Shown: positions 28,632 to 38,773 of the stretch, piece after piece
Numbering within the stretch: the stretch's first letter is position 1
Layout of the letters: every line of letters begins with the position of its first letter
NCBI RefSeq assembly: GCF_016950255.1
Contig: NZ_JACGFN010000001.1
Coordinates: 1,550,001 to 1,614,000, forward strand
DNA: 64,000 nucleotides
From: Pectobacterium brasiliense
Lineage (GTDB): Bacteria; Pseudomonadota; Gammaproteobacteria; Enterobacterales; Enterobacteriaceae
Direction: 5' to 3'
Translations under genes and position numbers: made by a program
Notes under the pieces: generated by a model
Seen by the model: the letters and a program-made list of their open reading frames with translations, nothing else
Told to the model about the DNA's origin: nothing
The model's database searches: none

Positions 28632-29084
28632 ATGTCCGCATCATCACGGTCTCCATTATTCATTCATCATCTGCGCCATAAAGGCAGGTGGGGATGGCTA
28701 TTGGCGCTGTGCTGGTTTTTCCTGAATGCACAACTGGCTATCGCAGGGCATCAATGCGATATGACGATCGGCCAGACATCCCCCGCACTCCAGCATCAAG
28801 CACATCTGCAACAGGCTGACGTTCAGCCGTTATCATCTCATGCTCAGCATACGGCTAAAGCATCTTACGTTGCCGACCAGCAAACGCCGCTGTGTGAAAA
28901 ACACTGTGTGCCGGATAGCGTGAAGCAGGATAATAGCTCGCTGGTATTATTAGCGCTGCCGGTCAGTGGCGAGCTAGTCTTAGCGGATAATCCTGTCACC
29001 CTTAGTTCGACATCTGATGTCTGGCTCTCGCCTCCTGCGGTCGGCCCCCCGGCTGAAATCCGTTTCTGCCGATTCAGAGAATAA
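28632..29084 (+). CDS. Small exported Cys/His-containing protein leading the copper efflux operon
   Basis: A 150-residue protein of unrecognised family. An N-terminal hydrophobic stretch (WGWLLALCWFFLNAQLAIAG) acts as signal peptide or anchor. It is followed by CDM, several His residues (HQAHL, SSHAQHTA) and CEKHCVP, which could bind soft metals; a second hydrophobic patch (LVLLALPVSG) follows. Position directly upstream of a CusF gene suggests a periplasmic copper or silver role, but function is inferred from context only. It resembles DUF2946-type leaders of copper clusters in general layout. Confidence 0.6.
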   Translation: MSASSRSPLFIHHLRHKGRWGWLLALCWFFLNAQLAIAGHQCDMTIGQTSPALQHQAHLQQADVQPLSSHAQHTAKASYVADQQTPLCEKHCVPDSVKQDNSSLVLLALPVSGELVLADNPVTLSSTSDVWLSPPAVGPPAEIRFCRFRE

Positions 29085-29158
29085 CCCAAGCGATTGATAA
29101 CCCCTGCGCCAGCGCGCGCAACATCTTGTTTATCAATTATTTTTATTGGGATTATTTT

Positions 29159-29512
29159 ATGCGTATTACTTATATGGCTTTGATCAGCAGCCTGATTTTT
29201 TCTGTTTCTTCCTTCGTCTTCCCCGTGTGGGCAAACGACCACCAGCATCACGCGATGATGCCGACCATGCCCCCTGCGGCCACAACAGCCGTTTATCAAA
29301 CTACCGGGATTGTTAAGCAGTGGAACGCCAGCAGCGTCACGCTCTCTCACGCGCCGATTGCCGAGCTCAAATGGCCTGCCATGACGATGGCCTTCACGCT
29401 GCCATCCAGCGGCGAAATAACGCCATTGCCTGTCAACACACCCGTTACGTTCAGCTTTATCCAGAACGATAGCGGCTACATCCTGACCGCGATTACACCA
29501 CAGCAACCTTAA
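29159..29512 (+). CDS. cusF: CusF-type periplasmic Cu(I)/Ag(I) chaperone
   Basis: A 117-residue exported metal chaperone. The start at 29159 (MRITYMALIS) begins a Sec signal ending near PVWA; an ATG 11 codons earlier lacks support. Ligands H64, W72, M75 and M77 are spaced +8, +11 and +13, the same as H36, W44, M47 and M49 of mature E. coli CusF, including the tryptophan that forms the cation-pi contact with Cu(I). It delivers metal to the adaptor of the efflux pump encoded downstream. The next gene begins 12 bp later. Confidence 0.9.
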   Translation: MRITYMALISSLIFSVSSFVFPVWANDHQHHAMMPTMPPAATTAVYQTTGIVKQWNASSVTLSHAPIAELKWPAMTMAFTLPSSGEITPLPVNTPVTFSFIQNDSGYILTAITPQQP

Positions 29513-29524
29513 CCGGAGTACAGC

Positions 29525-30784
29525 ATGAACTTATCCAAACACGACGCCGCGCGCGCGTGTCTGGCGATGTTGCTGTGGCTGCCTGCCGTCGTCTTTGCGG
29601 CAGATCTGAGTCTTGAACAGGCCTTACAGGCGGCGGAGCGTTATTCCGCTGACCTGTCGGCCAATCAACACCAGATTAATGCGCTCCAGAACATGGCCGA
29701 CTCTGCTACGCAACTTCCCGATCCGAAGTTGAAATTTGGCGTCGAGAATTTGCCATTAGGCGGCAACAACGGTAGTCGACTCACGCGCGAAGGAATGACG
29801 ATGCAGCGTATCGGCGTCATGCAAACTTATGTCAGCAGCCGTAAGCGCGATAGCAAGGCGCAGGCTATTCGGGTTGAAGCCGATGCGTTGCAAAGTAACA
29901 GCGCAAGCATTCGTGCCCGCCTGCAACGGGAAACGGCACAGGCATGGCTGGATCTGGCGCTCTCCCAAAAGGCGTTGACCGAAGTGACCGCGCTGGTCAA
30001 CGAAAGCCAGCGGCAGATCGCCTCACAAAAAGCGAGTGTGGCTGCGGGCAGTGAAGCCAGTAGTGTTCTGGATGCCCGCCTGACGCTGGCGGCCATGCAG
30101 GACAGACTGGCCGATGCCGAGCGAGATACCCGCATCGCGCACACCCGACTGGTGCAGCTTACCGGCATGCCGGATATCAACGTGCACGGTGAACTGCCTC
30201 GCTTTGAACGGCTACCCGCCTCACCGGAGGTACTAGGCGACGCCATTCATCAACATCCAGAAATGCAACAGGCGCAGCGTGAAGCTGAACTGGCTCAGGC
30301 TCGCTCCGCACAGTCAGCCGTTGCCGCCATCCCCAATGTCGATGTTGAAGTCTATTACGCGAAGCGCGGAGATGATTACGACGACATGGCAGGCATGATG
30401 GTGACGGTCGATCTGCCGCTGTTCACATCCAAACGTCAGGATAAGGACTACGCCGCAGACGTATCACGCAGCATGGAAGCGCGCGACAAAGTCTTGCTCA
30501 CCGAACGAGAACATCAGGCGCAGCTCGATACGCTGATTGCTAAATATCAAGCGGCACAGTCACGCTGGCAGCGTCAGCACAACGACGTTCTTCCGCTGCA
30601 ACAGCAGCGCATCAAACTGATTCAGGCTCAGTATCAATCCGGCAGCAGTAACCTCTCTGCCGTACTGGATGCCCGCCGAGCGCTGCTCGAAAGCCGGATC
30701 GCCGTTCAGGATACCGCACGGGAGATGGCCCAATATTGGGCTGCCATCCGCTATCTGACGCCACAAGGAAACCCTACGCGATGA
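29525..30784 (+). CDS. TolC-family outer membrane channel of the Cu/Ag efflux pump
   Basis: A 419-residue outer membrane efflux protein with a Sec signal (LAMLLWLPAVVFA) and two OEP repeats rich in coiled coil (from LSLEQALQAAERYS and again from VLGDAIHQHPEMQQAQREAELAQ). It lacks the lipobox cysteine and the length of E. coli CusC (457 aa), so it is closer to CzcC/TolC-like partners. It overlaps the adaptor gene by 4 bases (ATGA). Confidence 0.87.
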   Translation: MNLSKHDAARACLAMLLWLPAVVFAADLSLEQALQAAERYSADLSANQHQINALQNMADSATQLPDPKLKFGVENLPLGGNNGSRLTREGMTMQRIGVMQTYVSSRKRDSKAQAIRVEADALQSNSASIRARLQRETAQAWLDLALSQKALTEVTALVNESQRQIASQKASVAAGSEASSVLDARLTLAAMQDRLADAERDTRIAHTRLVQLTGMPDINVHGELPRFERLPASPEVLGDAIHQHPEMQQAQREAELAQARSAQSAVAAIPNVDVEVYYAKRGDDYDDMAGMMVTVDLPLFTSKRQDKDYAADVSRSMEARDKVLLTEREHQAQLDTLIAKYQAAQSRWQRQHNDVLPLQQQRIKLIQAQYQSGSSNLSAVLDARRALLESRIAVQDTAREMAQYWAAIRYLTPQGNPTR

Positions 30785-32283
30785 GCAAAACAGTCACAAG
30801 CAAATCTCTGATATTTAGCCTGATGACGCTGGCTATCCTCAGCGCAGGTGGCGTGGGCTATCTGGTGGGTAAACAGCCAACGCCACAGTCTTCTTCCGCC
30901 GCAGCGTCAGCACGTACCGTCCTCTATTGGTACGATCCGATGGTGCCGGATAAACGCTTCGATAAACCAGGGAAATCGCCTTTTATGGATATGGAACTGG
31001 TGCCCCGCTACGCCGATGAAGCGCAGGATGACGGTGGTATCACCGTCAGCGCACGCCAGCAGCAAAACCTCGGTGTTCGCACGGCGCGCGCTGAAATGCG
31101 CGAACTTTCCAGTAGTAGCACGGGTTACGGTACCGTCACGCTCAACGAACGCGGATTCCACTCGCTGGTGGCACCCAGCGGCGGCATTGTCGAAAAGCTC
31201 ACCGTCAGTGCGCTACAACAGCAGGTGAAGAAAGGCGAAACGCTGGCGACATTGTGGAACCCGGCATGGGCGGCGGCGCAGCGCGAATATCTGGCGGTAC
31301 GGCAGTTGGGCGACGACATGCTGACTCAATCGGCTCGCCAGCGGCTAGCACTGCTCTTCATGCCGGAAGCGATTATTCGGCAGGTCGAGCGTAGCGGTAA
31401 GCCGCAGGATAGGATCGCGATTACCGCGCCGGAAGACGGCTACGTGAATAAGCTAGAGGTGCGGCAAGGCATGCAGTTAAGCCCAGCGCAGCCTCTCTTT
31501 GAGCTTGCCAGCCTGAATCCAGTGTGGGTGGATGTCGATTACCCCGAATCGCAAACCGCGCAGCTCACTCTCGGCAGCGACATCATCGCGACAAGCAACG
31601 GCTGGCCGGGTAAAACCTTCCACGGCAAGATCAGCGAACTGCTGCCCGTATTAGATAGCGCCACACGTACGTTAAAAGCCCGCGTGGTGCTGGATAACCC
31701 GCAACAGCAGCTTAAACCCGGTATGTACCTGACCGTGCAGCTCTCTCAGCCGCAGGCACAGCCGCGTCTGGCGATCCCACAGGAAGCGCTATTGGTCAGC
31801 GGTAGCCAAAACCGGGTCTTACTGAGTGATGGCACTGGTCATTTTACCCCACGTAACGTCACAGTGGGCGCGTCGCTCGGCGACTGGGTCGAAATCCTCA
31901 ATGGACTGAAGGCAGGTGACAACGTGGTCACTTCCGGTCAGTTCCTGATTGATTCCGAAGCCAGCCTGCGCAGCGCCCTACCGCAGTTTGATGCGGAAAA
32001 GTCGACAGCCCCAGAAACGTCGGCTGCGCCCGTTGGCTATCACACTCAGGGAGTCATCAGGGCGATAAACGGCAATCAGGCCACCATCGAACACGAAGCG
32101 GTTCCGGCACTCAACTGGTCGCCGATGACGATGGATTTCACGCTACCACCGTCAGGGCTACCGCAGGGAATGGGAATCGGCAGTACCGTGCGTTTCCAGT
32201 TCAACATGGACGACAGCGGGATTCACGTCCTGAACTTTTTACCCGCTGACGATCCGCATGCCAGCCATGGAGGCCATCCATGA
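30781..32283 (+). CDS. cusB: CusB-type membrane fusion protein with fused C-terminal CusF domain
   Basis: Periplasmic adaptor joining the RND pump to the outer channel. The start at 30781 gives 500 residues, well above the 407 of E. coli CusB. After an N-terminal anchor comes a heavy-metal-binding segment ([20 protein letters not shown], then MDMELVPRY), then barrel-sandwich and beta-barrel domains. The extra C-terminus (about residues 417-500) is a CusF domain with H438, W446, M449 and M451 in the canonical +8/+11/+13 spacing, ending in a short His-rich tail. It overlaps both neighbours by four bases, which implies tight stoichiometric translation. Confidence 0.92.
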   Translation: MSKTVTSKSLIFSLMTLAILSAGGVGYLVGKQPTPQSSSAAASARTVLYWYDPMVPDKRFDKPGKSPFMDMELVPRYADEAQDDGGITVSARQQQNLGVRTARAEMRELSSSSTGYGTVTLNERGFHSLVAPSGGIVEKLTVSALQQQVKKGETLATLWNPAWAAAQREYLAVRQLGDDMLTQSARQRLALLFMPEAIIRQVERSGKPQDRIAITAPEDGYVNKLEVRQGMQLSPAQPLFELASLNPVWVDVDYPESQTAQLTLGSDIIATSNGWPGKTFHGKISELLPVLDSATRTLKARVVLDNPQQQLKPGMYLTVQLSQPQAQPRLAIPQEALLVSGSQNRVLLSDGTGHFTPRNVTVGASLGDWVEILNGLKAGDNVVTSGQFLIDSEASLRSALPQFDAEKSTAPETSAAPVGYHTQGVIRAINGNQATIEHEAVPALNWSPMTMDFTLPPSGLPQGMGIGSTVRFQFNMDDSGIHVLNFLPADDPHASHGGHP

Positions 32284-35200
32284 TTGCCTACATCATTCGC
32301 TGGTCGCTCAAAAACCGTCTTCTGGTTTTACTGGCAGCGCTATTCATGGCTGCGTGGGGCCTGCTATCGCTACAAAAAACGCCGCTGGATGCTCTGCCCG
32401 ATTTATCGGACGTACAGGTCATCATTCGCGTCAGCTATCCGGGAAAAGCACCACAGGTGGTGGAAAATCAGGTGACCTACCCGCTGACCACAACCATGCT
32501 TTCCGTTCCGGGGGCCAAGACGGTACGGGGCTTCTCCATGTTCGGCGATGCCTACGTTTATGTACTGTTTGAAGATGGCACCGACCCTTACTGGGCGCGT
32601 TCTCGCGTGCTGGAATATCTCAGCCAAGTGCAATCCAGCCTGCCAGCCGACGCCAAGACTTCACTCGGCCCGGATGCCACTGGTGTCGGCTGGATTTACG
32701 AATATGCGCTGGTGGATCGCAGCGGCAAATACAGTCTGGCCGACCTGCGTGGCTTTCAGGATTGGCTGCTGAAATATGAGTTGAAAACGGTGCCTGATGT
32801 GGCGGAAGTCGCCAGCGTGGGCGGCATGGTCAAACAGTATCAGATCGTCGTCGACCCGGAACGCATGCGGACACTGGGCATCACCCACCAGCAGATCGTC
32901 AGTGCCGTAAAGGCTGCCAATCAGGAAAACGGCGGTTCCGTGCTGGAATTAGGCGAAGCAGAGTACATGGTGCGCACCACTGGTTACCTGAAAAGTATGC
33001 AGGATTTTAACCACGTGGTGATTACTACCCGCAATGGCATTCCCGTGCTGTTGCAGGATGTGGCTACGCTCAGAGAAGGGCCGGAGATGCGGCGCGGCAT
33101 CGCCGAGTTGAATGGCGAAGGTGAAGTGGCCGGCGGCATCATCGTCCTGCGCTATGGCAAGAATGCGCTGAATACGCTGCATGCTGTCAAAGCACGGTTA
33201 CAGGAAATACAGAAAAGCCTGCCCGCGGGTGTAGAGATCGTCCCAACCTACGATCGTTCGCAGTTGATTGAACATGCCATCGATACGCTTAGCTTCAAGC
33301 TGCTGGAAGAGTTTGTCGTCGTAGCGATTATCTGCGCCCTGTTTCTGTTTCACTTCCGCTCGGCGCTGGTGGCGATCATCAGTCTGCCGCTGGGGATTCT
33401 GGGGGCGTTTATCATCATGCGCTATCAGGGTGTGAACGCCAACATCATGTCGCTGGGCGGTATTGCGATTGCCATCGGCGCGATGGTAGATGCCGCGATT
33501 GTGATGATAGAAAACATGCATAAAGTCATTGAGCAGTGGCGGCATGAGAATCCTGGGAAACAGCCGCAGAATAACGAGTGGTGGCAGTTAGCGGAGCGGG
33601 CTGCGGTAGAGGTCGGGCCTGCGCTATTTTGCAGCCTGCTAATCATTACGCTGTCGTTTGTGCCCGTGTTCTCACTGGAGGCGCAGGAAGGCCGCATGTT
33701 TTCACCGCTGGCCTTCACCAAAACCTATGCCATGGCCGTCGCCGCCGGATTAGGGATTACGCTGGTGCCGGTATTAATGGGATATTTCGTTCGCGGCAAG
33801 ATACCGGACGAACAGGCGAACCCGATTAACCGCTGGCTGATTGCAGCCTATCACCCGGTGCTGCAAAAGGTGCTGAGCTATCCGAAGACCACGCTGCTGG
33901 TCTCCGGCCTGCTGTTGCTGTTGACGCTCTTTCCACTCAGCCGTCTGGGAAGCGAATTCATGCCGCCGCTGGATGAAGGCGATCTGCTGTATATGCCTTC
34001 CACTCTGCCCGGTATCTCCGCGCGAGAAGCGGGTCGTCTGCTGCAACAAACGGACCGGCTGATTAAAACCGTGCCCGAAGTCGAATCGGTTTTCGGCAAA
34101 GCAGGCCGTGCCGAAACGGCCACCGACCCCGCCCCGCTCACCATGCTGGAAAGTACGATTCGGCTGAAACCGCGCAACCAGTGGCGCGAAGGCATGACCA
34201 TGGACAAGCTGGTGGCCGAGTTGGATCGTACCGTCAGCCTGCCGGGTATCGTCAATGTGTGGGTGCCACCGATTCGCAATCGGCTGGACATGCTGGCCAC
34301 CGGCATCAAAAGCCCAGTGGGTATTAAGGTTAACGGCAATAATCTGGCAGACATCGAACGCACCGCCGCACAAATAGAGCAGGTGGTGAAGCAGGTTCCG
34401 GGCGTGACGTCTGCACTGGCGGAACGGCTGGCGGGCGGGCGCTATATCGATATTGATATCGACCGGCAACGCGCTGCGCGCTACGGTGTGTCCGTCGAGG
34501 AACTTCAGTCGGTGGTTTCTACACTCATCGGCGGGCAAAATATCGGCGAAACGATTGAAGGTCGCCAGCGTTATCCCATCAATATCCGCTACCCGCGTGA
34601 ATTACGCGATTCACTGCAAAAATTGCGTGATCTGCCCATCGTGACGGCAAATGGCAGCAGAGTGATGCTGGCAGAGCTGGCTGATATTCGCGTCAGCGAA
34701 GGGCCACCAATGCTGAAAAGTGAAAACAGTCGCCTGTCGGACTGGATCTACGTCGATCTCCGCGGCCGCGATCTGAAATCCGCCGTTGAAGACATGCAGC
34801 AGGCCGTTACCCAGCAGGTCACGCTGCCGGAAGGCGTTTCACTGAGCTGGTCCGGTCAGTTTGAGTATCTGGAACGCGCTACCGAGAAAATGAAAGTCGT
34901 CGTGCCTTTTACGCTGCTGATCATTTTTGTGCTGCTGTATGTCACCTTCAACCGCATCAAAGATGCATTGCTGATCATGGCAACCTTACCTTTCGCGCTG
35001 ATTGGCGGCGTCTGGCTGCTCTATATCCTTGGCTATAATCTTTCTGTAGCCGGTGCTGTGGGCTTTATTGCACTGGCGGGCGTGTCGGCGGAATTCGGCG
35101 TCATCATGCTGCTCTACCTCAATCATGCGGTAGAGAAACACCGCGTGGCGGGCCAGGCGCTGTCACGCCAGCAGTTGATGGATGCCATCCACGAAGGGGC

Positions 35201-35417
35201 GGTTCTGCGCGTACGGCCAAAAATGATGACCGTCGCAACGATTATGGCAGGGCTGCTTCCCATCATGTGGGGTGGCGGCAGCGGATCCGAAATCATGCAG
35301 CGGATTGCCGCACCGATGATCGGCGGGATGGTGAGCGCTCCTCTGCTGTCGATGCTGGTGATCCCTGCGGTCTATCTGTTATTGCACAAGGGGGATTCCG
35401 GTTTGCTGAAACGGTAA
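32280..35417 (+). CDS. cusA: CusA-type Cu(I)/Ag(I) RND efflux pump
   Basis: A 1045-residue heavy-metal RND transporter (E. coli CusA 1047) with twelve membrane helices and two large periplasmic loops. The three metal-binding methionines of CusA are conserved at M572 ([10 protein letters not shown]), M622 (PLTMLEST) and M671 (RLDMLATGI). The proton-relay helix reads [20 protein letters not shown]. It expels Cu(I) or Ag(I) from periplasm and cytoplasm. It is the last gene of the operon. No CusRS-like two-component genes are nearby. Confidence 0.95.
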   Translation: MIAYIIRWSLKNRLLVLLAALFMAAWGLLSLQKTPLDALPDLSDVQVIIRVSYPGKAPQVVENQVTYPLTTTMLSVPGAKTVRGFSMFGDAYVYVLFEDGTDPYWARSRVLEYLSQVQSSLPADAKTSLGPDATGVGWIYEYALVDRSGKYSLADLRGFQDWLLKYELKTVPDVAEVASVGGMVKQYQIVVDPERMRTLGITHQQIVSAVKAANQENGGSVLELGEAEYMVRTTGYLKSMQDFNHVVITTRNGIPVLLQDVATLREGPEMRRGIAELNGEGEVAGGIIVLRYGKNALNTLHAVKARLQEIQKSLPAGVEIVPTYDRSQLIEHAIDTLSFKLLEEFVVVAIICALFLFHFRSALVAIISLPLGILGAFIIMRYQGVNANIMSLGGIAIAIGAMVDAAIVMIENMHKVIEQWRHENPGKQPQNNEWWQLAERAAVEVGPALFCSLLIITLSFVPVFSLEAQEGRMFSPLAFTKTYAMAVAAGLGITLVPVLMGYFVRGKIPDEQANPINRWLIAAYHPVLQKVLSYPKTTLLVSGLLLLLTLFPLSRLGSEFMPPLDEGDLLYMPSTLPGISAREAGRLLQQTDRLIKTVPEVESVFGKAGRAETATDPAPLTMLESTIRLKPRNQWREGMTMDKLVAELDRTVSLPGIVNVWVPPIRNRLDMLATGIKSPVGIKVNGNNLADIERTAAQIEQVVKQVPGVTSALAERLAGGRYIDIDIDRQRAARYGVSVEELQSVVSTLIGGQNIGETIEGRQRYPINIRYPRELRDSLQKLRDLPIVTANGSRVMLAELADIRVSEGPPMLKSENSRLSDWIYVDLRGRDLKSAVEDMQQAVTQQVTLPEGVSLSWSGQFEYLERATEKMKVVVPFTLLIIFVLLYVTFNRIKDALLIMATLPFALIGGVWLLYILGYNLSVAGAVGFIALAGVSAEFGVIMLLYLNHAVEKHRVAGQALSRQQLMDAIHEGAVLRVRPKMMTVATIMAGLLPIMWGGGSGSEIMQRIAAPMIGGMVSAPLLSMLVIPAVYLLLHKGDSGLLKR

Positions 35418-35479
35418 AGCCAGAGCGTGATTTTACGCAAATAACCTGCGGATAAATCACGCTTGCCCTCGACTATCGA

Positions 35480-35509
35480 TTGCCGATAACCGTTCTCCAC
35501 CCCTATAAT
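35480..35509 (+). promoter_or_regulatory. Candidate sigma-70 promoter of gpmA
   Basis: -35 TTGCCG (35480-35485), 18-bp spacer, consensus -10 TATAAT (35504-35509). The start codon is 45 bp further on. Confidence 0.65.
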
Positions 35510-35554
35510 GAAATTAGTTATCACAGAAATCTTAGGATAGGAAGGAGTTTAGCT

Positions 35555-36307
35555 ATGGCTGTAACTAAGCTGGTACTGGTAAGACACGGTGAGAGCCAGT
35601 GGAACAACGAAAACCGCTTCACAGGCTGGTACGATGTCGATCTATCCGACAAAGGCCGTTCAGAAGCCAAAGCCGCAGGTCAGCTGCTGAAAGACGAAGG
35701 TTTTGCCTTTGATTTCGCTTATACCTCCGTGCTGAAACGTGCCATTCACACACTGTGGAATATACTGGACGAGCTGGATCAAGCCTGGTTGCCAGTTGAG
35801 AAATGCTGGAAACTGAATGAGCGTCACTACGGTGCGTTGCAGGGTCTGAACAAAGCCGAAACCGCTGAGAAATACGGTGATGAGCAGGTTAAACAATGGC
35901 GTCGTGGTTTTGCAATTACGCCTCCAGAGTTAACGCGTGATGACGAACGTTTCCCGGGCCACGATCCGCGTTACGCTTCTCTGAGCGACAAAGAGCTGCC
36001 ACTGACTGAAAGCCTGGCGCTGACCATCGACCGTGTTGTGCCTTACTGGAACGAAACTATCCTGCCACGCGTCAAAAGCGGTGAGCGTGTGATCGTTGCG
36101 GCTCACGGTAACTCACTGCGTGCGCTGGTGAAATATCTGGATAACCTGGGCGAAGACGAAATTCTGGAACTGAATATCCCAACTGGCGTGCCGTTGGTTT
36201 ATGAGTTCGACGAGAACTTCAAGCCAATCAAACGTTACTATCTGGGCAACGCAGACGAAATCGCTGCAAAAGCTGCCGCAGTAGCGAATCAGGGTAAAGC
36301 GAAGTAA
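35555..36307 (+). CDS. gpmA: 2,3-bisphosphoglycerate-dependent phosphoglycerate mutase
   Basis: Glycolytic interconversion of 3- and 2-phosphoglycerate. The start [17 protein letters not shown] at 35555 after GGAAGGAG gives 250 residues, as in E. coli. The phosphohistidine is H11 in [23 protein letters not shown] and [17 protein letters not shown] hold the other active-site residues. A frame extension of 25 codons upstream covers the promoter and is rejected. Confidence 0.98.
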   Translation: MAVTKLVLVRHGESQWNNENRFTGWYDVDLSDKGRSEAKAAGQLLKDEGFAFDFAYTSVLKRAIHTLWNILDELDQAWLPVEKCWKLNERHYGALQGLNKAETAEKYGDEQVKQWRRGFAITPPELTRDDERFPGHDPRYASLSDKELPLTESLALTIDRVVPYWNETILPRVKSGERVIVAAHGNSLRALVKYLDNLGEDEILELNIPTGVPLVYEFDENFKPIKRYYLGNADEIAAKAAAVANQGKAK

Positions 36308-36323
36308 TTTACCCCTGAATGAG

Positions 36324-36352
36324 AAAAACCCGGCCTGTGCCGGGTTTTTTTA
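36324..36352 (+). terminator. Terminator of gpmA
   Basis: Stem AAAACCCGGC / GCCGGGTTTT (with CTGT loop) followed by a T run; lies 16 bp after the gpmA stop. Confidence 0.92.
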
Positions 36353-36422
36353 TGGCGCATAATTCAACGTGTTTCCTGACAAACTATCGCCAACGACGTT
36401 GAAAAACGTCCCCTACGTTTTT

Positions 36423-36446
36423 ATAGCGTGCCAGGTAGCACGCTAT
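36423..36446 (-). other. Hairpin downstream of aroG
   Basis: Perfect 9-bp inverted repeat ATAGCGTGC / GCACGCTAT with a 6-nt loop, 6 bp after the aroG stop on the minus strand. It lacks a T run on that strand, so it is likely an RNA 3' end stabiliser or Rho-assisted terminator. Confidence 0.5.
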
Positions 36447-36452
36447 TCGATA

Positions 36453-37508
36453 TTACTTGTTACGGCGTTCGCGTACAGCAGACGCTAACTGACGCAGCAG
36501 GGATTCAGTGTCTTCCCAGCCAATGCAGGCATCGGTCACACTGCGACCATAAACCAGCGGCTCACCGCTTTCCAGATTCTGGTTGCCTTCGACCAGATGG
36601 CTTTCCACCATCACGCCCATAATCGCTTTGTCGCCCTGAGCGATCTGCCCACTGACGTCAGTACAGACATCCATCTGCTTTTTGAACTGCTTGCTGCTGT
36701 TCGCATGGCTGAAATCGATCATGACCTGTGGTGTCAGACCCGCTTTTTCCAGACCGATCTTCACATCTTTCACATGCTCAGCGCTGTAGTTCGGCGTTTT
36801 ACCGCCACGCAGAATGATGTGGCAATCATTGTTACCGCTGGTGTTCACGATAGCCGAGTGGCCCCATTTGGTCACAGACAGGAAGCAGTGTGGCGCGCTG
36901 GCGGCGTTGATCGCGTCAATCGCGACCTTGATCGTCCCGTCGGTGCCGTTTTTAAAGCCGACAGGGCATGACAGGCCGGATGCCAGTTCACGATGTACCT
37001 GAGATTCCGTCGTACGTGCGCCGATAGCACCCCAGCTCATCAAATCCGCTAGGTATTGCGGGGTGATCATATCCAGAAACTCACCCGCTGCTGGCAAACC
37101 GATATCGTTAATTTCCAGCAGCAGCTGACGTGCAATGCGTAAACCGTCATTGATCTGGAAGCTGTTATCCATGCGCGGATCGTTGATCAACCCTTTCCAG
37201 CCAATCGTGGTGCGTGGTTTTTCAAAATAAACCCGCATAACCACTTCCAGATCGTCGCTCAGCTCGTTACGCAGCGTCAGCAGACGCGCGGCATACTCTT
37301 TTGCTGCTTTCGTGTCGTGGATCGAGCAAGGACCAATGACCACCAGCAGGCGGTCGTCATTGCCGTTAAGAATTTTATGGATGGCAGTACGCGCGAACGA
37401 TACCGTTTCTGCTGCCTTCTCCGTGGCTGGAAACTTTTCTAGCAAAGCAACCGGCGGCAAAAGTTCATTAATCTCTTTAATTCTTAAATCATCATTTTGG
37501 TAATTCAT
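36453..37508 (-). CDS. aroG: 3-deoxy-7-phosphoheptulonate synthase, Phe-sensitive type
   Basis: First step of the shikimate pathway: condenses PEP and erythrose 4-phosphate. The start MNYQNDDLRIKEINELLPP at 37508 gives 351 residues (E. coli AroG 350) and the N-terminus is nearly identical to AroG rather than AroF or AroH. Active-site segments LLVVIGPCSIHD, GARTTESQVHRELASGL and DFSHANSSKQ are present. No clear TyrR box was found upstream. In E. coli ybgS lies between aroG and zitB; here that gap (296 bp) holds no such gene. Confidence 0.97.
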   Translation of the reverse strand: MNYQNDDLRIKEINELLPPVALLEKFPATEKAAETVSFARTAIHKILNGNDDRLLVVIGPCSIHDTKAAKEYAARLLTLRNELSDDLEVVMRVYFEKPRTTIGWKGLINDPRMDNSFQINDGLRIARQLLLEINDIGLPAAGEFLDMITPQYLADLMSWGAIGARTTESQVHRELASGLSCPVGFKNGTDGTIKVAIDAINAASAPHCFLSVTKWGHSAIVNTSGNNDCHIILRGGKTPNYSAEHVKDVKIGLEKAGLTPQVMIDFSHANSSKQFKKQMDVCTDVSGQIAQGDKAIMGVMVESHLVEGNQNLESGEPLVYGRSVTDACIGWEDTESLLRQLASAVRERRNK

Positions 37509-37559
37509 AAATAAATCCATCGGTTCCGAAACGGTATGTTAGTCCCATCCAATACGCGC

Positions 37560-37627
37560 CATCCCGCCTATACGGGTAGCATGAGAAGCGGGATGTTTCA
37601 TATTGAAGATTGGTTATTATATGTCAA
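37560..37627 (-). promoter_or_regulatory. Candidate aroG promoter region with inverted repeat
   Basis: A consensus -35 TTGACA (37627-37622) is followed after 17 bp by a weak -10 AATATG (37604-37599). Just downstream is the 8-bp inverted repeat CATCCCGC / GCGGGATG (37560-37567 and 37588-37595), which could be an operator or leader hairpin. Confidence 0.4.
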
Positions 37628-37804
37628 GCTGGTGTTGTCAGGGCGCTGAAATCAGCGGAATTTACGCGATCAAATGCTCTCAGATGCCGCATCCGTCCTA
37701 TTTTCATCAGAAAATAGCTCAACTGACCGATCGGGTGAATGACAGAATAGGTTTTCTCTGTGGGTTTCAGTAAAGTGGGATAAAACCGCAACTCAGGGTG
37801 ATCT

Positions 37805-38767
37805 ATGGCACATAATCACAGCCACACGGAATCCGGCAACAGTAAACGTCTGCTGGCCGCGTTTATCATTACCGCCACGTTTATGGTGGCAGAAGTCATT
37901 GGTGGTCTGCTGTCCGGCTCCCTCGCGCTGCTGGCAGATGCAGGCCATATGTTGACGGACGCCGCCGCGCTGTTCGTCGCGCTTGTCGCCGTACGTTTCG
38001 CACAGCGTAAGCCCAATGCGCGCCATACCTTTGGCTATTTGCGACTCACGACCCTCGCCGCCTTTGTGAACGCGCTGACGCTGATACTGATTACTGCCTT
38101 CATCTTCTGGGAAGCCATTCAGCGCTTCTATGATCCCCAGCCCGTTGCCGGTGTGCCTATGCTGCTTGTCGCTGTTGCCGGTTTGGTGGCAAATATCGTG
38201 GCATTTTGGCTGCTACACCACGGCAGTAAAGAGAAAAATATTAACGTCCGCGCGGCAGCCCTGCATGTGCTGGGCGATCTACTTGGATCCGTTGGTGCGA
38301 TTGCCGCAGCCATTATCATTCTTTATACCAACTGGACGCCTATCGACCCGATTCTTTCTATTTTGGTGTCATGTCTGGTGCTGCGTAGTGCGTGGGCGTT
38401 ATTGAAAGAGAGTATTCACGAGTTGCTGGAAGGTACGCCCGGACAACTTAGCGTTGAGGTTCTACAGAAAGATCTGACGCTGAATATTCCCGAAGTCAGA
38501 AACATCCATCATGTCCATTTATGGCAGGTTGGCGAAAAACCGATGATGACGCTGCATGCACAGGTGGTTCCACCTCACGATCACGATGCGCTGTTAAGAC
38601 GGATTCAGGAATATTTACTGAAGCATTACCAGATTGAACACGCGACGGTTCAGATGGAATATCAACGCTGTGATGATGACCACTGCTCTTTTCATCAGGA
38701 AAGCCATCATTCGGCTATTCATTATGGTGAAAAGTATGATGCAGAAGGCCACCACCACAAGCATTAA
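37805..38767 (+). CDS. zitB: ZitB zinc exporter (cation diffusion facilitator)
   Basis: A 320-residue proton-coupled Zn(II) efflux protein of the inner membrane. A His-rich N-terminus (HNHSH) precedes six helices. The metal site residues of the CDF family are in [15 protein letters not shown] (HxxxD) and [15 protein letters not shown] (HxxxD). The cytoplasmic C-terminal domain has [16 protein letters not shown] and an unusually His-rich tail ([16 protein letters not shown], then HHHKH). Gene order with pnuC-nadA is as in E. coli. Confidence 0.94.
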   Translation: MAHNHSHTESGNSKRLLAAFIITATFMVAEVIGGLLSGSLALLADAGHMLTDAAALFVALVAVRFAQRKPNARHTFGYLRLTTLAAFVNALTLILITAFIFWEAIQRFYDPQPVAGVPMLLVAVAGLVANIVAFWLLHHGSKEKNINVRAAALHVLGDLLGSVGAIAAAIIILYTNWTPIDPILSILVSCLVLRSAWALLKESIHELLEGTPGQLSVEVLQKDLTLNIPEVRNIHHVHLWQVGEKPMMTLHAQVVPPHDHDALLRRIQEYLLKHYQIEHATVQMEYQRCDDDHCSFHQESHHSAIHYGEKYDAEGHHHKH

Positions 38768-38773
38768 ATTTGA

